Source: Macrocystis pyrifera
Lineage: Eukaryota; Sar; Phaeophyceae; Laminariales; Laminariaceae
DNA length: 64,000 nt
Direction: 5' to 3'
NCBI GenBank assembly: GCA_031763025.1
Contig: JASSKH010000007.1
Span: forward strand, 16,206,080-16,270,079
Shown: positions 10,667 through 22,935 of the stretch, in pieces
Position numbering within the stretch: the first letter of the stretch is position 1
Layout of the letters: every line of letters begins with the position of its first letter
Translations under genes and position numbers: made by a program
The notes under the pieces: model-generated
The model's database searches: none
Told to the model about the DNA's origin: nothing
Seen by the model: only the letters and a program-made list of their open reading frames with translations

Positions 10667-11995
10667 GTAGGACGTTTTGGATTTTCGTGAGTTTTAGGAA
10701 ATCGAAGGGCGATGTGTACACAGCTAAGTGTTTGGTTGTGCGTGTGTGGTAGATTTTCAACTGATGGCCGTTTGAATGTCGCGGATAGTCGTCCGTAGTT
10801 ACGGTAGTTGAGTGTTTATTTGTGCGTGTGTAGTAGTTTTTATACTTTACGACCGTTTGAATATCGCGAGCAGAGGTTTGTAGTTACGGGAGTTCAGCGT
10901 TTAGGAGAATGTCGATGCATACGCCTAAGCAGTATGGTTTCGAAATTTGTATGGAATTTGAGTTTTTTGGATTCTGGATGAGTTTGGTAATTGCTTCGCA
11001 GGGAGGTAGTTGTTTTTTGGATTTTGGTATTTCCGAATTTGGATTGGTGGCAATATTCTAACTACCTGTAGTGCCACGACGACAGCACCTACGTGTTGGA
11101 TGATTGTACACCTACAGCAGTACTACGGCATTGACACTATGATCATGCCAGTGTGCCGCGAATGGGAAGGCTGTAAGAACATAGCAGTTAGTGGTTCACT
11201 GTCGCGCAAATGTTTGATGTATTCTGATTGGCTGATTGGTGTGATTTATGTAGTAGCTGCAAATTGTCCAAGGGGCATATGCGGTGGGTTTTGTGCTTTC
11301 CGAAATGGGTTGATAAAAATACATTTTTGTATGGTTTTCTAGTCACTGGGAAGAGGGATGAGAGCCCCCTTGATCTCACAACTCAACTCAACTACAACTC
11401 ATCGACGACAAAAATAACAACAACAACGCCATCTCTTATTTTGCTCCCTCGCCTCATGGCTAAGTAGAGCGGCAACACACCCGGAGCACGAGTTTTCCTC
11501 TGACACTCGATGAAAATCGACGAGCAATGGGAATGCTGAACCCTATGCGCGACAAAAAATGAAGGCCCGTACCGGGGGGGAGAAGGGACGACACCTGTGA
11601 CCACGTTGTTCAGAAGAAAAGACGGCTGAGGGTAAAACCTCCTGCGAGTTAACTGGAAAGTGAAAGTGATGATGGAAAAAAGAACACTAAACTGTGGCTC
11701 GACCCGCTCGACCTCCCTCATTTGATTCATCGCTAACGGCACCCTCTTTGTGGCCGTTGGGCCGTACCTGATATAATAGTTGTTGCGTTTGTGCAACGAG
11801 TATTATGAGATGTTTGTGATGCAGCAGTGAAAGCAATTGACTTTTCATCAACTATCTGATGACTGGCGATTTATGTTGTCGTACACTTTCAAAAGTGTGA
11901 AATATACCACAATACTGGTACTTGAAGGTATATACAAACGTAGCAGCTACTTCTACAACAGTATACTGCTGTATCGCATATATATACAATGTAGT
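10667..11995. repeat. 1.33-kb tandem duplication, unit 1
   Basis: This unit is repeated at 11996-13324. The spacing is 1329 at the left end and 1325 further right because of a few 1-2-bp indels; otherwise the units look almost identical. The junction has GTAG microhomology. A SINE 3' segment lies inside. Open stretches at 11010-11342 and on the minus strand at 11392-11796 are carried along in both units and show no known domain. Confidence 0.95.
11507..11673 (+). mobile_element. SINE body/tail fragment inside tandem unit 1
   Basis: From TCGATGAAAATCGACGAGCA to GTGAAAGTGATG this matches the body and tail of the SINE copies at 24951-25120 and 42391-42560 (both minus). The tRNA-like head is missing here. 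Confidence 0.7.
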
Positions 11996-13324
11996 GTAGG
12001 ACGTTTTGGATTTTCGTGAGTTTTAGGAAATCGAAGGGCGATGTGTACACAGCTAAGTGTTTGGTTGTGCGTGTGTGGTAGATTTTCAACTGATGGCCGT
12101 TTGAATGTCGCGGACAGTCGTCCGTAGTTACGGTAGTTGAGTGTTTATTTGTGCGTGTGTGAGTTTTTATACTTTACGACCGTTTGAATATCGCGAGCAG
12201 AGGTTTGTAGTTACGGGAGTTCAGCGTTTAGGAGAATGTTGATGCATACGCCTAAGCAGTATGGTTCGAAATTTGTATGGAATTTGAGTTTTTGGATTCT
12301 GGATGAGTTTGGTAATTGCTTCGCAGGGAGGTAGTTGTTTTTTGGATTTTGGTATTTCCGAATTTGGATTGGTGGCAATATTCTAACTACCTGTAGTGCC
12401 ACGACGACAGCACCTACGTGTTGGATGATTGTACACCTACAGCAGTACTACGGCATTGACACTATGATCATGCCAGTGTGCCGCGAATGGGAAGGCTGTA
12501 AGAACATAGCAGTTAGTGGTTCACTGTCGCGCAAATGTTTGATGTATTCTGATTGGCTGATTGGTGTGATTTATGTAGTAGCTGCAAATTGTCCAAGGGG
12601 CATATGCGGTGGGTTTTGTGCTTTCCGAAATGGGTTGATAAAAATACATTTTTGTATGGTTTTCTAGTCACTGGGAAGAGGGATGAGAGCCCCCTTGATC
12701 TCACAACTCAACTCAACTACAACTCATCGACGACAAAAATAACAACAACAACGCCATCTCTTATTTTGCTCCCTCGCCTCATGGCTAAGTAGAGCGGCAA
12801 CACACCCGGAGCACGAGTTTTCCTCTGACACTCGATGAAAATCGACGAGCAATGGGAATGCTGAACCCTATGCGCGACAAAAAATGAAGGCCCGTACCGG
12901 GGGGGAGAAGGGACGACACCTGTGACCACGTTGTTCAGAAGAAAAGACGGCTGAGGGTAAAACCTCCTGCGAGTTAACTGGAAAGTGAAAGTGATGATGG
13001 AAAAAAGAACACTAAACTGTGGCTCGACCCGCTCGACCTCCCTCATTTGATTCATCGCTAACGGCACCCTCTTTGTGGCCGTTGGGCCGTACCTGATATA
13101 ATAGTTGTTGCGTTTGTGCAACGAGTATTATGAGATGTTTGTGATGCAGCAGTGAAAGCAATTGACTTTTCATCAACTATCTGATGACTGGCGATTTATG
13201 TTGTCGTACACTTTCAAAAGTGTGAAATATACCACAATACTGGTACTTGAAGGTATATACAAACGTAGCAGCTACTTCTACAACAGTATACTGCTGTATC
13301 GCATATATATACAATGTAGTGTAG
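11996..13324. repeat. 1.33-kb tandem duplication, unit 2
   Basis: This is the second unit, ending ACAATGTAGTGTAG like unit 1. The near identity means either a very recent duplication or an assembly artefact from unresolved haplotypes. Confidence 0.95.
12832..12998 (+). mobile_element. SINE body/tail fragment inside tandem unit 2
   Basis: This is the duplicate of 11507-11673, carried by the tandem duplication and not by a separate insertion. Confidence 0.7.
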
Positions 13325-14830
13325 TTCCTGTTTTCGTCGGTCGTACCGATGTAGTCGCCGAGGCGTCGCAATGTCGAAGTCGCGGAGAGGTCGCCGTGAT
13401 GAGGTCGCGTGCGAGGGTCTGACCCTGGCTTCCACAGTAGGAGTGGAAAATTAAGACCACGCCGGCACCCGAGCGTGTCCTGGGCCCCGGGTTTCCGGTG
13501 AAGCTAATCTCTCTATATTTTACTTGAACATGTAAAAAGCATCGCTATCTTCACACGCTGTGTTTAGACTTTTGATTCGGCTGGTTCGTGCTTACCGCAA
13601 AACGACGGTGACTTGTTAGAGGTTCATTACGGCTAGCTAGTGTTTCTCTCGAGACTTTGATTTCCCGCCTGTTCTCAACGGAGGCCTACACCTCGACTCA
13701 GAGGCGCCCCAGTGCTCGAAATTGGTTGAAATTTGGGATGCACGAAATGCAAAGCAGCTCCCAACTGAACGATTGCAATTCACTTGCGGACAGCTACACA
13801 CAGCTCCTGACAGTAAAACTACAGCCCCCAAAGTTAAAGGGTGGTCCTAGTGGGGTGTTGTGAGGGAATTGGGTGCACCAGACGCCAGTCGTAGACGCCC
13901 CGAAACGAGTCACGAGGTGTTTGGTGTATTCGAAGTTGCGAGCGAGTAGAACAAAATGCATGCAAAAATGTCTACATAATCGTGTTTTATTTCACGCCAG
14001 GGAGCATAGCGCAAAGGCTGAATCACCGATGAAGACCTGGCCTTCCGTGGAATATTAGTTGTATCTCGGGCGGATTTCATATCTCGTGTCGTCGTGCCGC
14101 GGGAGGAAAAACTACGTTCCCGTGATGGATATTAATAGTAAGCTATTCGGCCCTAAAAAATGCTAAAAATGGCTAAAAAGCTCACTGACAGGATTCTCGG
14201 AAATTTTCATCAACCATTCTACAAAGACGAAATACGGATCATGGTTGCTAATCCCTAATTCTAATTCAAATCGTACGTATGTATATCTCGCCGAAACACC
14301 TACGTACACGCGGGAACTTCTCGACGCACTCCTGAGGGTGCTAGCGTCCCCTTCATCAGGAATGCCTGTGACCGCGGTTTAGCATGATTCCACGCCGCCT
14401 CCCGCGGGCAACCTCCAACAGGCGTGTTTTTGCTTTTAGTTTTATTCTGGTTCACCTCTGGCACTCGATTTCGCTCGCCGTATATCCAGTTTTCTTTCTT
14501 AGCTTGGCCACCCAAACACTCTCACTTCTCTACTAGAGCATCTCCTCAGCTCTCGCCATCAATAAGAAGATCAATATCAGAAGAACCGAAGCACTGCTTT
14601 GCAGCTGCCAGAACCACCTGCGTCCCTTACTACCTACCTCTCTACCCTCGTTCACCGCTCCACACAACAACCAAGTTGATCCTACGACACTGAGCTGTTA
14701 TTTTTGACGTGCTTTGTTTTGATGTCATATGTTATCGAATTTCAATATCATACAAGCATACAAGGTTGCCCTTCGGGATGTGGGCAACGTGAAATCCCGG
14801 GGGGTTCGCTGTTCGTATGCAATGGACAGA
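13325..14830. other. No gene recognised
   Basis: Intergenic sequence with short ORFs on both strands. None has a recognisable domain or a convincing exon boundary. Confidence 0.45.
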
Positions 14831-14834
14831 CCAC

Positions 14835-15065
14835 TGTGAGCCACTTAGTCAGCTAGTCGAACAAAAGAAGTCCGGGGTTTGAGTCCCGCCAGACGTCGTA
14901 TTTCCGCTTTTTCTGCCGCGTGGGTAGCAAAAGGGAAATCAAGTGGAGAGAACCACGACAAAAGAACCCTCGACCAGAGAGTCGAAAGTTGAGTGAGCCA
15001 CTTGAGTGCAAGAACGCACGACCATATAGGGAAAGGGACAATATGAAAGAAAAACCAGGCACTGA
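14835..15065 (+). mobile_element. Possible second SINE family
   Basis: GAGCCACTTAGTCAGCTAGT and GGGGTTTGAGTCCCGCC resemble pol III A and B boxes about 25 bp apart, followed by roughly 170 bp of non-coding body. No second copy was found in the window, so this rests only on the promoter-like boxes. Confidence 0.3.
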
Positions 15066-15128
15066 TTAGGTGCTTGATCAACCCCGGAGGATGTCGGCGG
15101 GAGGCCGTATCGAACCCAAAAGTACAAC

Positions 15129-15260
15129 TTTGGTTCGAAATATAAAGGAGTCACAGGTAACACCCGTATAGCTGACCAAGTAGCTCAGTGGTATACCCTT
15201 TATATTTCGAACAAAACGAGAGTCACAGGTAACACCCGAATAGCTAGCTGTTCTTGTCGG
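15129..15260. repeat. Paired direct and inverted repeat around a tRNA-like word
   Basis: GAGTCACAGGTAACACCCG occurs twice in direct orientation. TTCGAAATATAAAGG and its reverse complement CCTTTATATTTCGAA flank AGTAGCTCAGTGGTATAC, which resembles a tRNA D-arm/A box. The structure could fold into a hairpin; its nature is unknown. Confidence 0.6.
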
Positions 15261-18200
15261 AAACGGGAGCCATTACGGGTTAGCGTATTGCTCCAAGGAA
15301 AGTATAATAATAGTGACCGGCAGGAACTGAGTACTACTCTTTCTGTGTGGTGGATACTACACTACTACATGCACGCGGTACCAAGGATGGGTTGACTATA
15401 CTATACATAACTACTGCTGTAACTACCCCTACTACGCAGATGTAGTACATACAGGTAGAAACAGCATGCACTCTACAAAGCACGACCTGGGTCACTACTA
15501 CTGCGACTACTACCTATACTACTACTATTAATAAGTACTACCACTGTACCCAACTGCTGACGAAACGCTCATACAATATGCAGACAACCTCAGAGAGATC
15601 AAAACAACACGGTACTATGGATTGGGGCATGTCTGACTGCTGCTCTTGGCCAGGTAGCAGCATGTAGAGGTAGACGGACCGAGGGAGCCAGTTTTGTGTT
15701 CACGTACGTGCTCGGTTTGAGGCGTGTGGTGTACGTCAATGGGCTAGGTGAAACATATATGACGCTCGATAGACGTGTATTGGTGCTGCTGAACCTATGT
15801 ATTTGCTGTGTCTGCTGCTTGCTGCGGTGAGGTTGATAAAAAACGGGCGATTTCAAAATGATTGAGATTTTCAACGAGAAAATTATCGTGCTCGTGCGGC
15901 GGGATTGCTTATTGTTTGCTGCTCTTTTGTACCGAAAAAAGAACTGCTGCTGCTGCTGTTGTGGTGGGCACCGTGGCTGCTCGTTGCTTTTGGAAAACAG
16001 AGGAAGTGTAGTTCGTACGAATCGCCGTCCTGCCCCTGCGCAGCAAACGATTAATTGCACCTCTCTCGAGGTTTCGTATGTGTTCGTTCCTACTTGCTAG
16101 ATTGACAGGAATCACGGCCCACACACGCACACACACAAAATGCGCTATCCGTGGCAGTCACCGAAGGGAGAGCTTGATGAACGACTGATACTGCGCCGTG
16201 GCTGCATATGTAGAGAGCTCGAGGGACGGCGTGATCAGACATGATACAGCAGCAGCCAGCAGCAGCTAGAAATCTTTCGGATTGTGGGGTCGCCATTGTC
16301 CTGCTTGGCTCTAGCAGGTCGGAGCTATTCCCCATCGTTTTTTGTCAGGATGCGCGACTTCGAAGGCCCGGAGCACGCGCCACGGACCTCGGCCGGGCTC
16401 GCATTTGCGCCGTGGTGTACACGTGGACTCCCTTTGTGCTACGCAGCCTAGACTGCGAGAGGAGACCCGCGGCCGGACGCGAAAAGTGAAGTATTCCGGG
16501 AAAAAAAAAAACAATGTGGTACAAAGTAATATTTATTTTATGGTGGTGCGTGTAGTTAGACTATTAATAAGTAAACAGAGAAACAAAAAAGTCAAATGGA
16601 AAATTAAGCTAGGCACCTGTATTTCGCATGATTGTATTTTGTTTGATTCATTATTAATAGTGAGGGCCGGTCCTAATGGGGGAAAAAAACGAAAAAAATC
16701 GAAGAGCAGAACCAAGGGCCTATCTTATCGAGGACTTTTATTTTAAGATGAAGAATCGGCACGAATACTGCTGGATGATGTGCTGGATGTCGACGGGTAG
16801 AAATGAAAGTTTAACGTGAAGAACACACACATCAAGACCTCACTCACAACACACAGGAAAGCGAACCAGGCCACACGCCCGCGCTAGTTTTTACAAGTAG
16901 ATTAGTCAAAAGCCGCGGGGCTCTGATACTCTGAACTGACACCTTCACGGCAGCGCGCTTCCAAGAATATTCCAGCTTCGGGCGGCATCGGTGGCTGACA
17001 CCGACACACGTGAGTCAGTCCTCACCATGCTTGTGACTGGTTGGAAAAAAAGTGGTGTGAACTATTTTTTCGAGCTCGCTCGGACGTCTATCTTGCTAAT
17101 AGACAGCCGTTCTTAAGACTTATAGTTTTTATTGACTATCGGCTCGACAAACCACATGGTCGGAGCGGGTCATGACTTAATGTTCCACACTCCGTGTACC
17201 TGCCTGCTTATTTGGCACCTGGGACGTTCGATCACCGGGTTGGAAATCGAGCCCTTCATATCAGATCACAGTCTTCCGAATGGCAGGTGACTCTACACCG
17301 GGCCTAGTTTGCTACGCCCTCGAGAGCCAAGCATACTGCTGCTCTGCTGTTGTTTCAAGAACGTACAGCAGCAAACCGTCGTACGTAAAGTGCGGGTGAT
17401 GCGTCGTACTCGCATTCGAAGAAGCTGCGTTCTGCGAAAACAGGGGCTGCGACCCGTTCCGAGTATGAATAATTTCGTATATCATCTCACTGCCTTTGAT
17501 CTGGTTGCCTATTCCTCCTGGGAATACTCAAGGACTTCGTATAATGTGTATGCTACTGTAACAGTAGTAGTACATATATACCATGCTTGTACCTAAAAGT
17601 TGAGGGTTGAGGATAAGCCCATCGGCCATTCCTCCCATACCGAATAAAACCACATCAACGACGCCTCCCACATCGAATAAAACCGCATAAAGGGCGCAAA
17701 ATTACCAGCACTGCTGTGCCACCATTAGGTCTCAGTTATTGACTCGCGAGCCCGAGCCATTGTGAAGCAATGAGTCCGCAGGGTACCAGAATGACTGAGG
17801 CTTCACGGATCACCAGGGCACACAAGCGACAGGACTGTGTCTTCGCAAGTCGCAAGGGTATCAGAAACTCAAAGGATTTGGTCCTCGTGAGTCCTCATGG
17901 CCCATAATCTGATATGATCTAGTCCTCACGAGTCCCCAGGGTACCAGAAGAAGCGGAAATGCTGAATCCCCGCGAGCCTCGAGGGTACGGGATATATGGA
18001 AGGACTGAATTCTCGCGAGTCCCAAGTGTACCCGGGGCTGAAATGACTGGTGTACTCAATGGTACTGGTACTCCGACGGCCTTTGAAAATCGATGTCACT
18101 CCAGCCGGTTCGTCCGATCTCGACACTATTCCCTCGTCTGTTCGGATGCCACACCCGCATTCGACAAGGCCTACTACCAGACCATTAGCCTGGTTTTGCT

Positions 18201-18341
18201 CTTTGCACTGTGTGCTCGTTCATGTGTTTGGTTTGCTCAATCCTGCATGTGAACTTTGAGGTCCCCGTCCTAGTTTTGTCCGTTCGAGTTTCGACTACTA
18301 CTGTATTGCTGTTGTACCCCAGGGGTATCATATTGTACTTA
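15261..18341. other. No gene recognised
   Basis: This holds a TAC/ACT-rich microsatellite zone (15340-15545), a CTG run near 15945, an AC-rich run near 16120, and a segment at 16746-16850 that is repeated near 33639-33745 (shared GTGCTGGATGTCGAC, AACGTGAAGAACACACACA). Long minus-strand ORF 15599-16060 is Gln/Thr-rich low complexity. No exon is supported. Confidence 0.45.
16746..16850 (+). repeat. Dispersed repeat D2, copy 1
   Basis: This is similar to 33639-33745 in direct orientation, with shared GAAGAATC, GCTGGATGTCGACG and GTGAAGAACACACACA. A shorter piece (GGGCTGGATGTCGACGAGTAG) recurs at 55856-55876. Confidence 0.6.
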
Positions 18342-18439
18342 TTACGGGCGACCATATAGACCAAATATTCTTGGTAAATAAAGTAAAACATACAGGTTTT
18401 GTGTACACCGTAGAGCCTATTTACTATGGTCCCCCGTAA
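18342..18439. mobile_element. MITE, TTACGGGGG family, copy 3
   Basis: A 98-bp element starts TTACGGGCGACCATA and ends TGGTCCCCCGTAA with TA on each side. It is closer to copy 4 than to copies 1 and 2 (shared ACAGGTTTT.GTGTACACCGTAG core), so there are two subfamilies. Confidence 0.85.
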
Positions 18440-18861
18440 TAATTGTTTTTACTATTGTTCTCGCCCAACATCTACTAGGAAGTGGTCATCATGACATACT
18501 CAAATAATCGTGGAGTGGAAGGATTTAACACACGAGAACCCCACAAAAACATATATTACAGAGTACATAATAACACGCACTTCAAGTAGAGCAATACAAC
18601 CCAACACAAGGCATAATGTTTCCTCACAGTTGCAAACCCCGCAGGCCGCCCCGAAGGATTCCCGGAGGGCCGCAGCAGGTGCATTTCGCGTTATTTTGTT
18701 CAAAAACGCCTGACAACACCCGTCAAAATGTCATTTTGCCGGATCGGCACACCTATTTCACAGCGACACAAAACGTACCCCCTACCGGTATGTGGGTATA
18801 CTGCTGTGTACCATAATACAATAATACGAGTATTTCCGATTTGTTTGCTCCAAAATCACTA

Positions 18862-18974
18862 TCACGGGGGAGTATATAGTAAATAGGACCAAATATTGTT
18901 AGCAGAAATAGGGAAATATATGTATACAGGTTTTTGTGTGTACCGTAGGTCCTATTTACTATGGTCCCCCGTAA
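18862..18974. mobile_element. MITE, TTACGGGGG family, copy 4
   Basis: The 113-bp element begins TCACGGGGGAGTATATAGTA and ends TACTATGGTCCCCCGTAA. The right flank is no longer TA, so this copy looks older or slightly eroded. It lies 420 bp from copy 3. Confidence 0.8.
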
Positions 18975-19109
18975 TTGTATCGTCTTTAAGAAGTTGCAAA
19001 AATGCCCTCTATTGCGGCGACACGGCCTTAAACAATTAATTGGAGCCTGCGGCGGAGAAAATCTCCGGAAAACTATTGTTGTCGGCTCCGTAGGTTTTTT
19101 TCCGCCTGC

Positions 19110-19378
19110 GGGGAAACGTGCTGCGCAGTTCTAGTCTCGTCTTGCGTAAAGCTGCAACACGCCTTTGGCACGTGTGGCGCATATATATAGAGTCATATTA
19201 CAGCACTGTGGACAAAAAAGGCAGTTCGTCTGCCCCTCCCCACGTCGAGGTGGTCTCAGGTTTGGTACGGCAAGATAATTCCGTGCCGAGCAGGCGGTTC
19301 CGCTAGGAGGATGGCCGAGAAGCTTCAAAGCTGGCAATGGCGAGGGGCTGCCAGAGTAATACTCTTGGCGCTCCCACC
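19110..19378 (+). repeat. Repeat R2, left part (interrupted by hAT-like element)
   Basis: This matches the reverse complement of 22740-22930: shared words GAGGTGGTCTCAG, GTACGGCAAGAT, CGTGCCGAGCAGGCGGTTCC and TTCTTGGCGCTCCC type sequence. It continues on the far side of the inserted element at 20427. A conserved translation (VPSRRF) in both copies hints at an old coding origin, but no family is recognised. Confidence 0.75.
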
Positions 19379-20426
19379 TAGGGTTGTGTATCAACCTAAA
19401 TATCACGCGTGATATTTTTATATACGTTGAGTTGATACAATATCGACTATCGCATCAACACAAGGCTGATGAGTTCATGTATATCAAATTATCATGATAT
19501 ATCATATCAAGTGAAATTCCGTGATGAGTTGATGTTTTTAGACACAAAAAAGGGCGTTTGCGTCATGTAACGCCATTTTTGTGCGGCCCAACCAAGTCGC
19601 GGATGGATGTACGCGCGCGCGCCGCCCCGTACGGCCGTCCAGCGGTAAGCCGAGGGTCACAGCGTCACAGCACCGGAACCGCCTGGATGGGGAGCAGTTA
19701 GTAAACATCGTGTCCCTACACGAAAGCATGAACCATAACACCTGGTCGAAAATGCTGTAGGGCGCCAAGTGCCAAGTGCGAAGCACCGCTTGCGGGGACC
19801 CCGAGGAAACGAATTATCCTATGCAGTGAAAGGATAAGTTACAGGGTTACAATGTACATCGTTGTAGATATCATCATCGTATAATAAATACTCCGTATGA
19901 ATTATGTTTGTTCATGGGTTAGTCACGTTTCTACTTTTAGTGGGCTGGGTTTGTGTGATATTACTCGCGCCGTACAGAGTTTTTAGTCAGCCGCATCCAT
20001 ACTGCGTGCGTCGACAAAACGACCAAATAAAGAACCTACCAAGAGGCATATGGTACAACCACACACGGATGCGAGTACTCAGTGTGCATTTTTTTTTGGG
20101 TAGACATGTTGCTGTCTCTGATGCCTCATGCAGGCTGCAGCAAAATTAGTTATTTCAGAGGGATTATTACCAATTGAACACATATCATAACTGCTATGGA
20201 CGTGCGCTTGCCTGCGCGTGTGCGGTGATTTGACTCGTGGAGGTTCAACTCATCGGGGCTCTGTTGCGCTGTTTGAAACTGTTCTAAAATATCAAGATAT
20301 CATGACAACTTGATATGTCGATGTATTATGATATGTTGATATATAACATATCATGATAATATCACGCCGATTCCGTCCAAAATATCAAGCATGTCAACCC
20401 CGTATTTGGGTTGATACACAACCCTT
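19379..20426. mobile_element. Non-autonomous hAT-like DNA transposon
   Basis: The element is 1048 bp. The left end is TAGGGTTGTGTATCAACC and the right end is its inverted match GGTTGATACACAACCCTT (17 of 18). It is flanked by CTCCCACC and CTCCCACT, an 8-bp target duplication with one mismatch. Subterminal ATATCATGATAT-type palindromes lie at both ends (about 19480-19510 and 20290-20370). TIR style and 8-bp duplication suit hAT. The interior has no transposase; the minus ORF at 19538-19786 is not recognised. The uninterrupted R2 copy at 22600-22935 is the empty site. Confidence 0.85.
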
Positions 20427-20545
20427 CTCCCACTACTGTAATATAAGCGAAACAAACACCCTCTGCAGGTCCAAGTGGAGCCCGTGGTGCCTGTACCCCA
20501 AATAAATAAAACACTTCAGATTTTGGGGGCCACACGTTTGGTGTT
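20427..20545 (+). repeat. Repeat R2, right part
   Basis: GCGAAACAAAC, CTCTGCAGGTCCAAGTGGAG and CCCGTGGTGCCTGTAC match the reverse complement of 22605-22735. With 19110-19378 this gives one R2 copy split by the hAT-like element. Confidence 0.75.
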
Positions 20546-22599
20546 CACAGGCGCATTTTCTTTTTCAATGGACCTTCATGGACAGACCGTTCGTGGCGCG
20601 CGTGTTTTACTTGGTTTTAGTATGTACCTGATGTTGATCCAAATGGATCAGGTAGACCTGGTTTTGGCCAGAACCCTATGAAAAATAAATCAAAGAAGGG
20701 TGAAAGTGACTTTTCTCCGAACGGACAAAAACTTGACAGCACGTGAGAGAATACGCAAGGAAAACGCAAGAGCCAGATGCAACAAAGCGATGGAGCGAAA
20801 CAGAATTTATTTACGCAGAAAGAAAAGAGAGAGAGAGAGAACTACAGTAGAGCGAAAATGCTACGACTGTAAAAGGAAACAGGGGAACCGAAAGGCAGGC
20901 ACTGGAGGCATACCGAAAGGCGAGGGGGTCCGGGCGGCCCTACGCTATACGAAACTACTTTCTACGGTGGTACAGAGAAGGCACGCATCATGACAACGAC
21001 GGACATACCCTATCGTCAGCCCTTTTCGCCGAACGCCCCCCCTCCCCCCCCCACCCTTGCCTCCTCATGCGCGCAATGATTGACGATATCATTACCGGCC
21101 GTGTCGCAGCGGCAACTGTCGCGTGTCGCTATGCCTCATAGCTGTGTTTATAGCTGTTTTCTTAGGGTTAGGATCAGGATAGGTGCTATGTTATTATAAT
21201 AGAGGTAATTATTAATAGCAGTTGTTTGTTGTTGAGCCGAAACATTCAACTGATTGGCGTGGCCTTTTTATAGAGGAGCTACACAATGTGGTTGGAATGC
21301 TGGAATGCCATCCGAATGTATGTGATATTTTACGTTAGTATTCGTTGAACACGTATCGCATACGTACCCACTTCGAAATATGTACGTTAGACATGAGATG
21401 ATTCTTTTTGTTTTTCATTTCGCCAGTTTTTGTGAGATAAGAGACTTCTTGCCAAAGTGAGGAGCTCCTTCTACTTCGAAATATTTACGTTAGACATGGG
21501 ATTACTCATCTTGTTTTCATTTCGGTAGTTTTTGCTAGAGAGACCTCTATCTGCAAACGTGACGAGCCCCATTAGATTATTTAATAGGGGTTGTCTTTGT
21601 AGCTCGCGTTCTCTGGGCCATGTCATTTCCGCATGTAGCCCTCCACTTCGTCCTCGACCCATCCAACCCATTTGCCAGCCTTCTGTGCCGCCTCGTGCTA
21701 CCCTTCGAACTCGATGGGCCGTTAGCATCCTGACAATGCTTATATATTTTTTATTAATCCTCACTTTCCTCATTTTCCGTTTTTTTTTCCTAAAGATAAA
21801 TGTAAAACAAGTGTACGTTTTTTTTTCGCTATCTGCTACATACAATGATACCAGAAAAAGTGCAATATTGCAAGAATACAAGAATACTCTGATGCAAGCA
21901 AAAAAAGGAAGTAGACATAGAAGACAGATAGATCTTGTGCATAGGTTTCCTTCGCATCCTGGTATTTCTTCTTTCAATAATATTTTGCTTGATCAACGGT
22001 GAAGCTCATGCTGCACATTGTCGGATGGCAAGCCTAATATTAGTGCAAGAATGCTACTTATTCCTGCTGCAGTACTCGTACACGGAGGAAGTGACGCCAT
22101 TCACTTTCCGTTGGCGTAGGAATCATTTGATGCGTGCAACCACAACAACAACAGTTCCTTGCTGTAGTTTCGCAAAAGGTTTATTTAACCAAACACTTTC
22201 AGTAGTCTACTAGCAAGAATGAAGCCGAGACGCGTTACATGGCGATCGCACACACGCGCGAAACTATACCTAGGCTTACGGCTGGTGGTACTACTACAAT
22301 GATTATTTATGCTCTACGTAATATATTGCAGTATGTATATACTTCGCACTTTAAGTGTGTATGTATACGTGTACGTGAACTGCCGAAATGGGCAAGTCAT
22401 CAAAATCCCATGATCTTACCAGGTATAAACGATCGATAGTGTACGTTTTATGTTTGTTTTGGCAAATGCCAAAATCAGGTATACCTGACCTGTTCGACCC
22501 CAAATAAGGTTCATCCTGAAACCAAGAAAAAGACTCGAGCCACGAGCGGTGTTATGTCAATGAAAATCCGGTGAAAAAAACAAAAACAAAAAAGCATCT
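20546..22599. other. No gene recognised; ~105-bp tandem pair at 21373-21580
   Basis: ACTTCGAAATATGTACGTTA and ACTTCGAAATATTTACGTTA begin two adjacent ~105-bp units that both run to a GTGAGGAGC/GTGACGAGC-type end. A purine-rich stretch at 20700-20990 gives a Lys/Arg-rich ORF that is probably composition only. A TTAGGGTTAGG word is at 21163. Confidence 0.5.
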
Positions 22600-22935
22600 A
22601 AAGCATTAAGCGTGCCACGTGGCCTGCAAAATCTGAATTATTTTGTTTTATTTTCTTTAAGGTTTGTACGTACCACGGGCTCCACTTAGACCTGCAGAGA
22701 TTCACTATGAACGAATGTGCTTCGTTTGTTTCGCCACGGCGGGAGCGCCAAGAATATTTACTCTGGCGCCCCCATCCCGTTGACAGCTTTAAAGCTTCTA
22801 GACGGTCCTCGTGGAACCGCCTGCTCGGCACGATTTCATCTTGCCGTACCATACAAATCTGAGACCACCTTTGACGCAGGGTGGTGAAGCTTAAAGACTG
22901 TGACCATGGTGCTCTATCACAACAAACTACACATC
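22600..22935 (-). repeat. Repeat R2, uninterrupted copy
   Basis: This inverted copy of R2 keeps the continuous sequence CTTGGCGCTCCCGCCGTGGC (minus strand) where the other copy has the hAT-like insertion. The minus frame MVRQDEIVPSRRFHEDRLEA is open through the block but is not assigned to a family. Confidence 0.75.

Noticed and set aside
16120-16140. CRISPR-like or regulatory array (CACACACAC)
   Set aside because: Simple dinucleotide repeat; the window is eukaryotic and has no spacer-like arrays.
20700-20993. Lys/Arg-rich ORF resembling a basic DNA-binding region
   Set aside because: It comes from a purine-rich (GAGAGA, AAAGAA) stretch; no leucine zipper or other domain follows.
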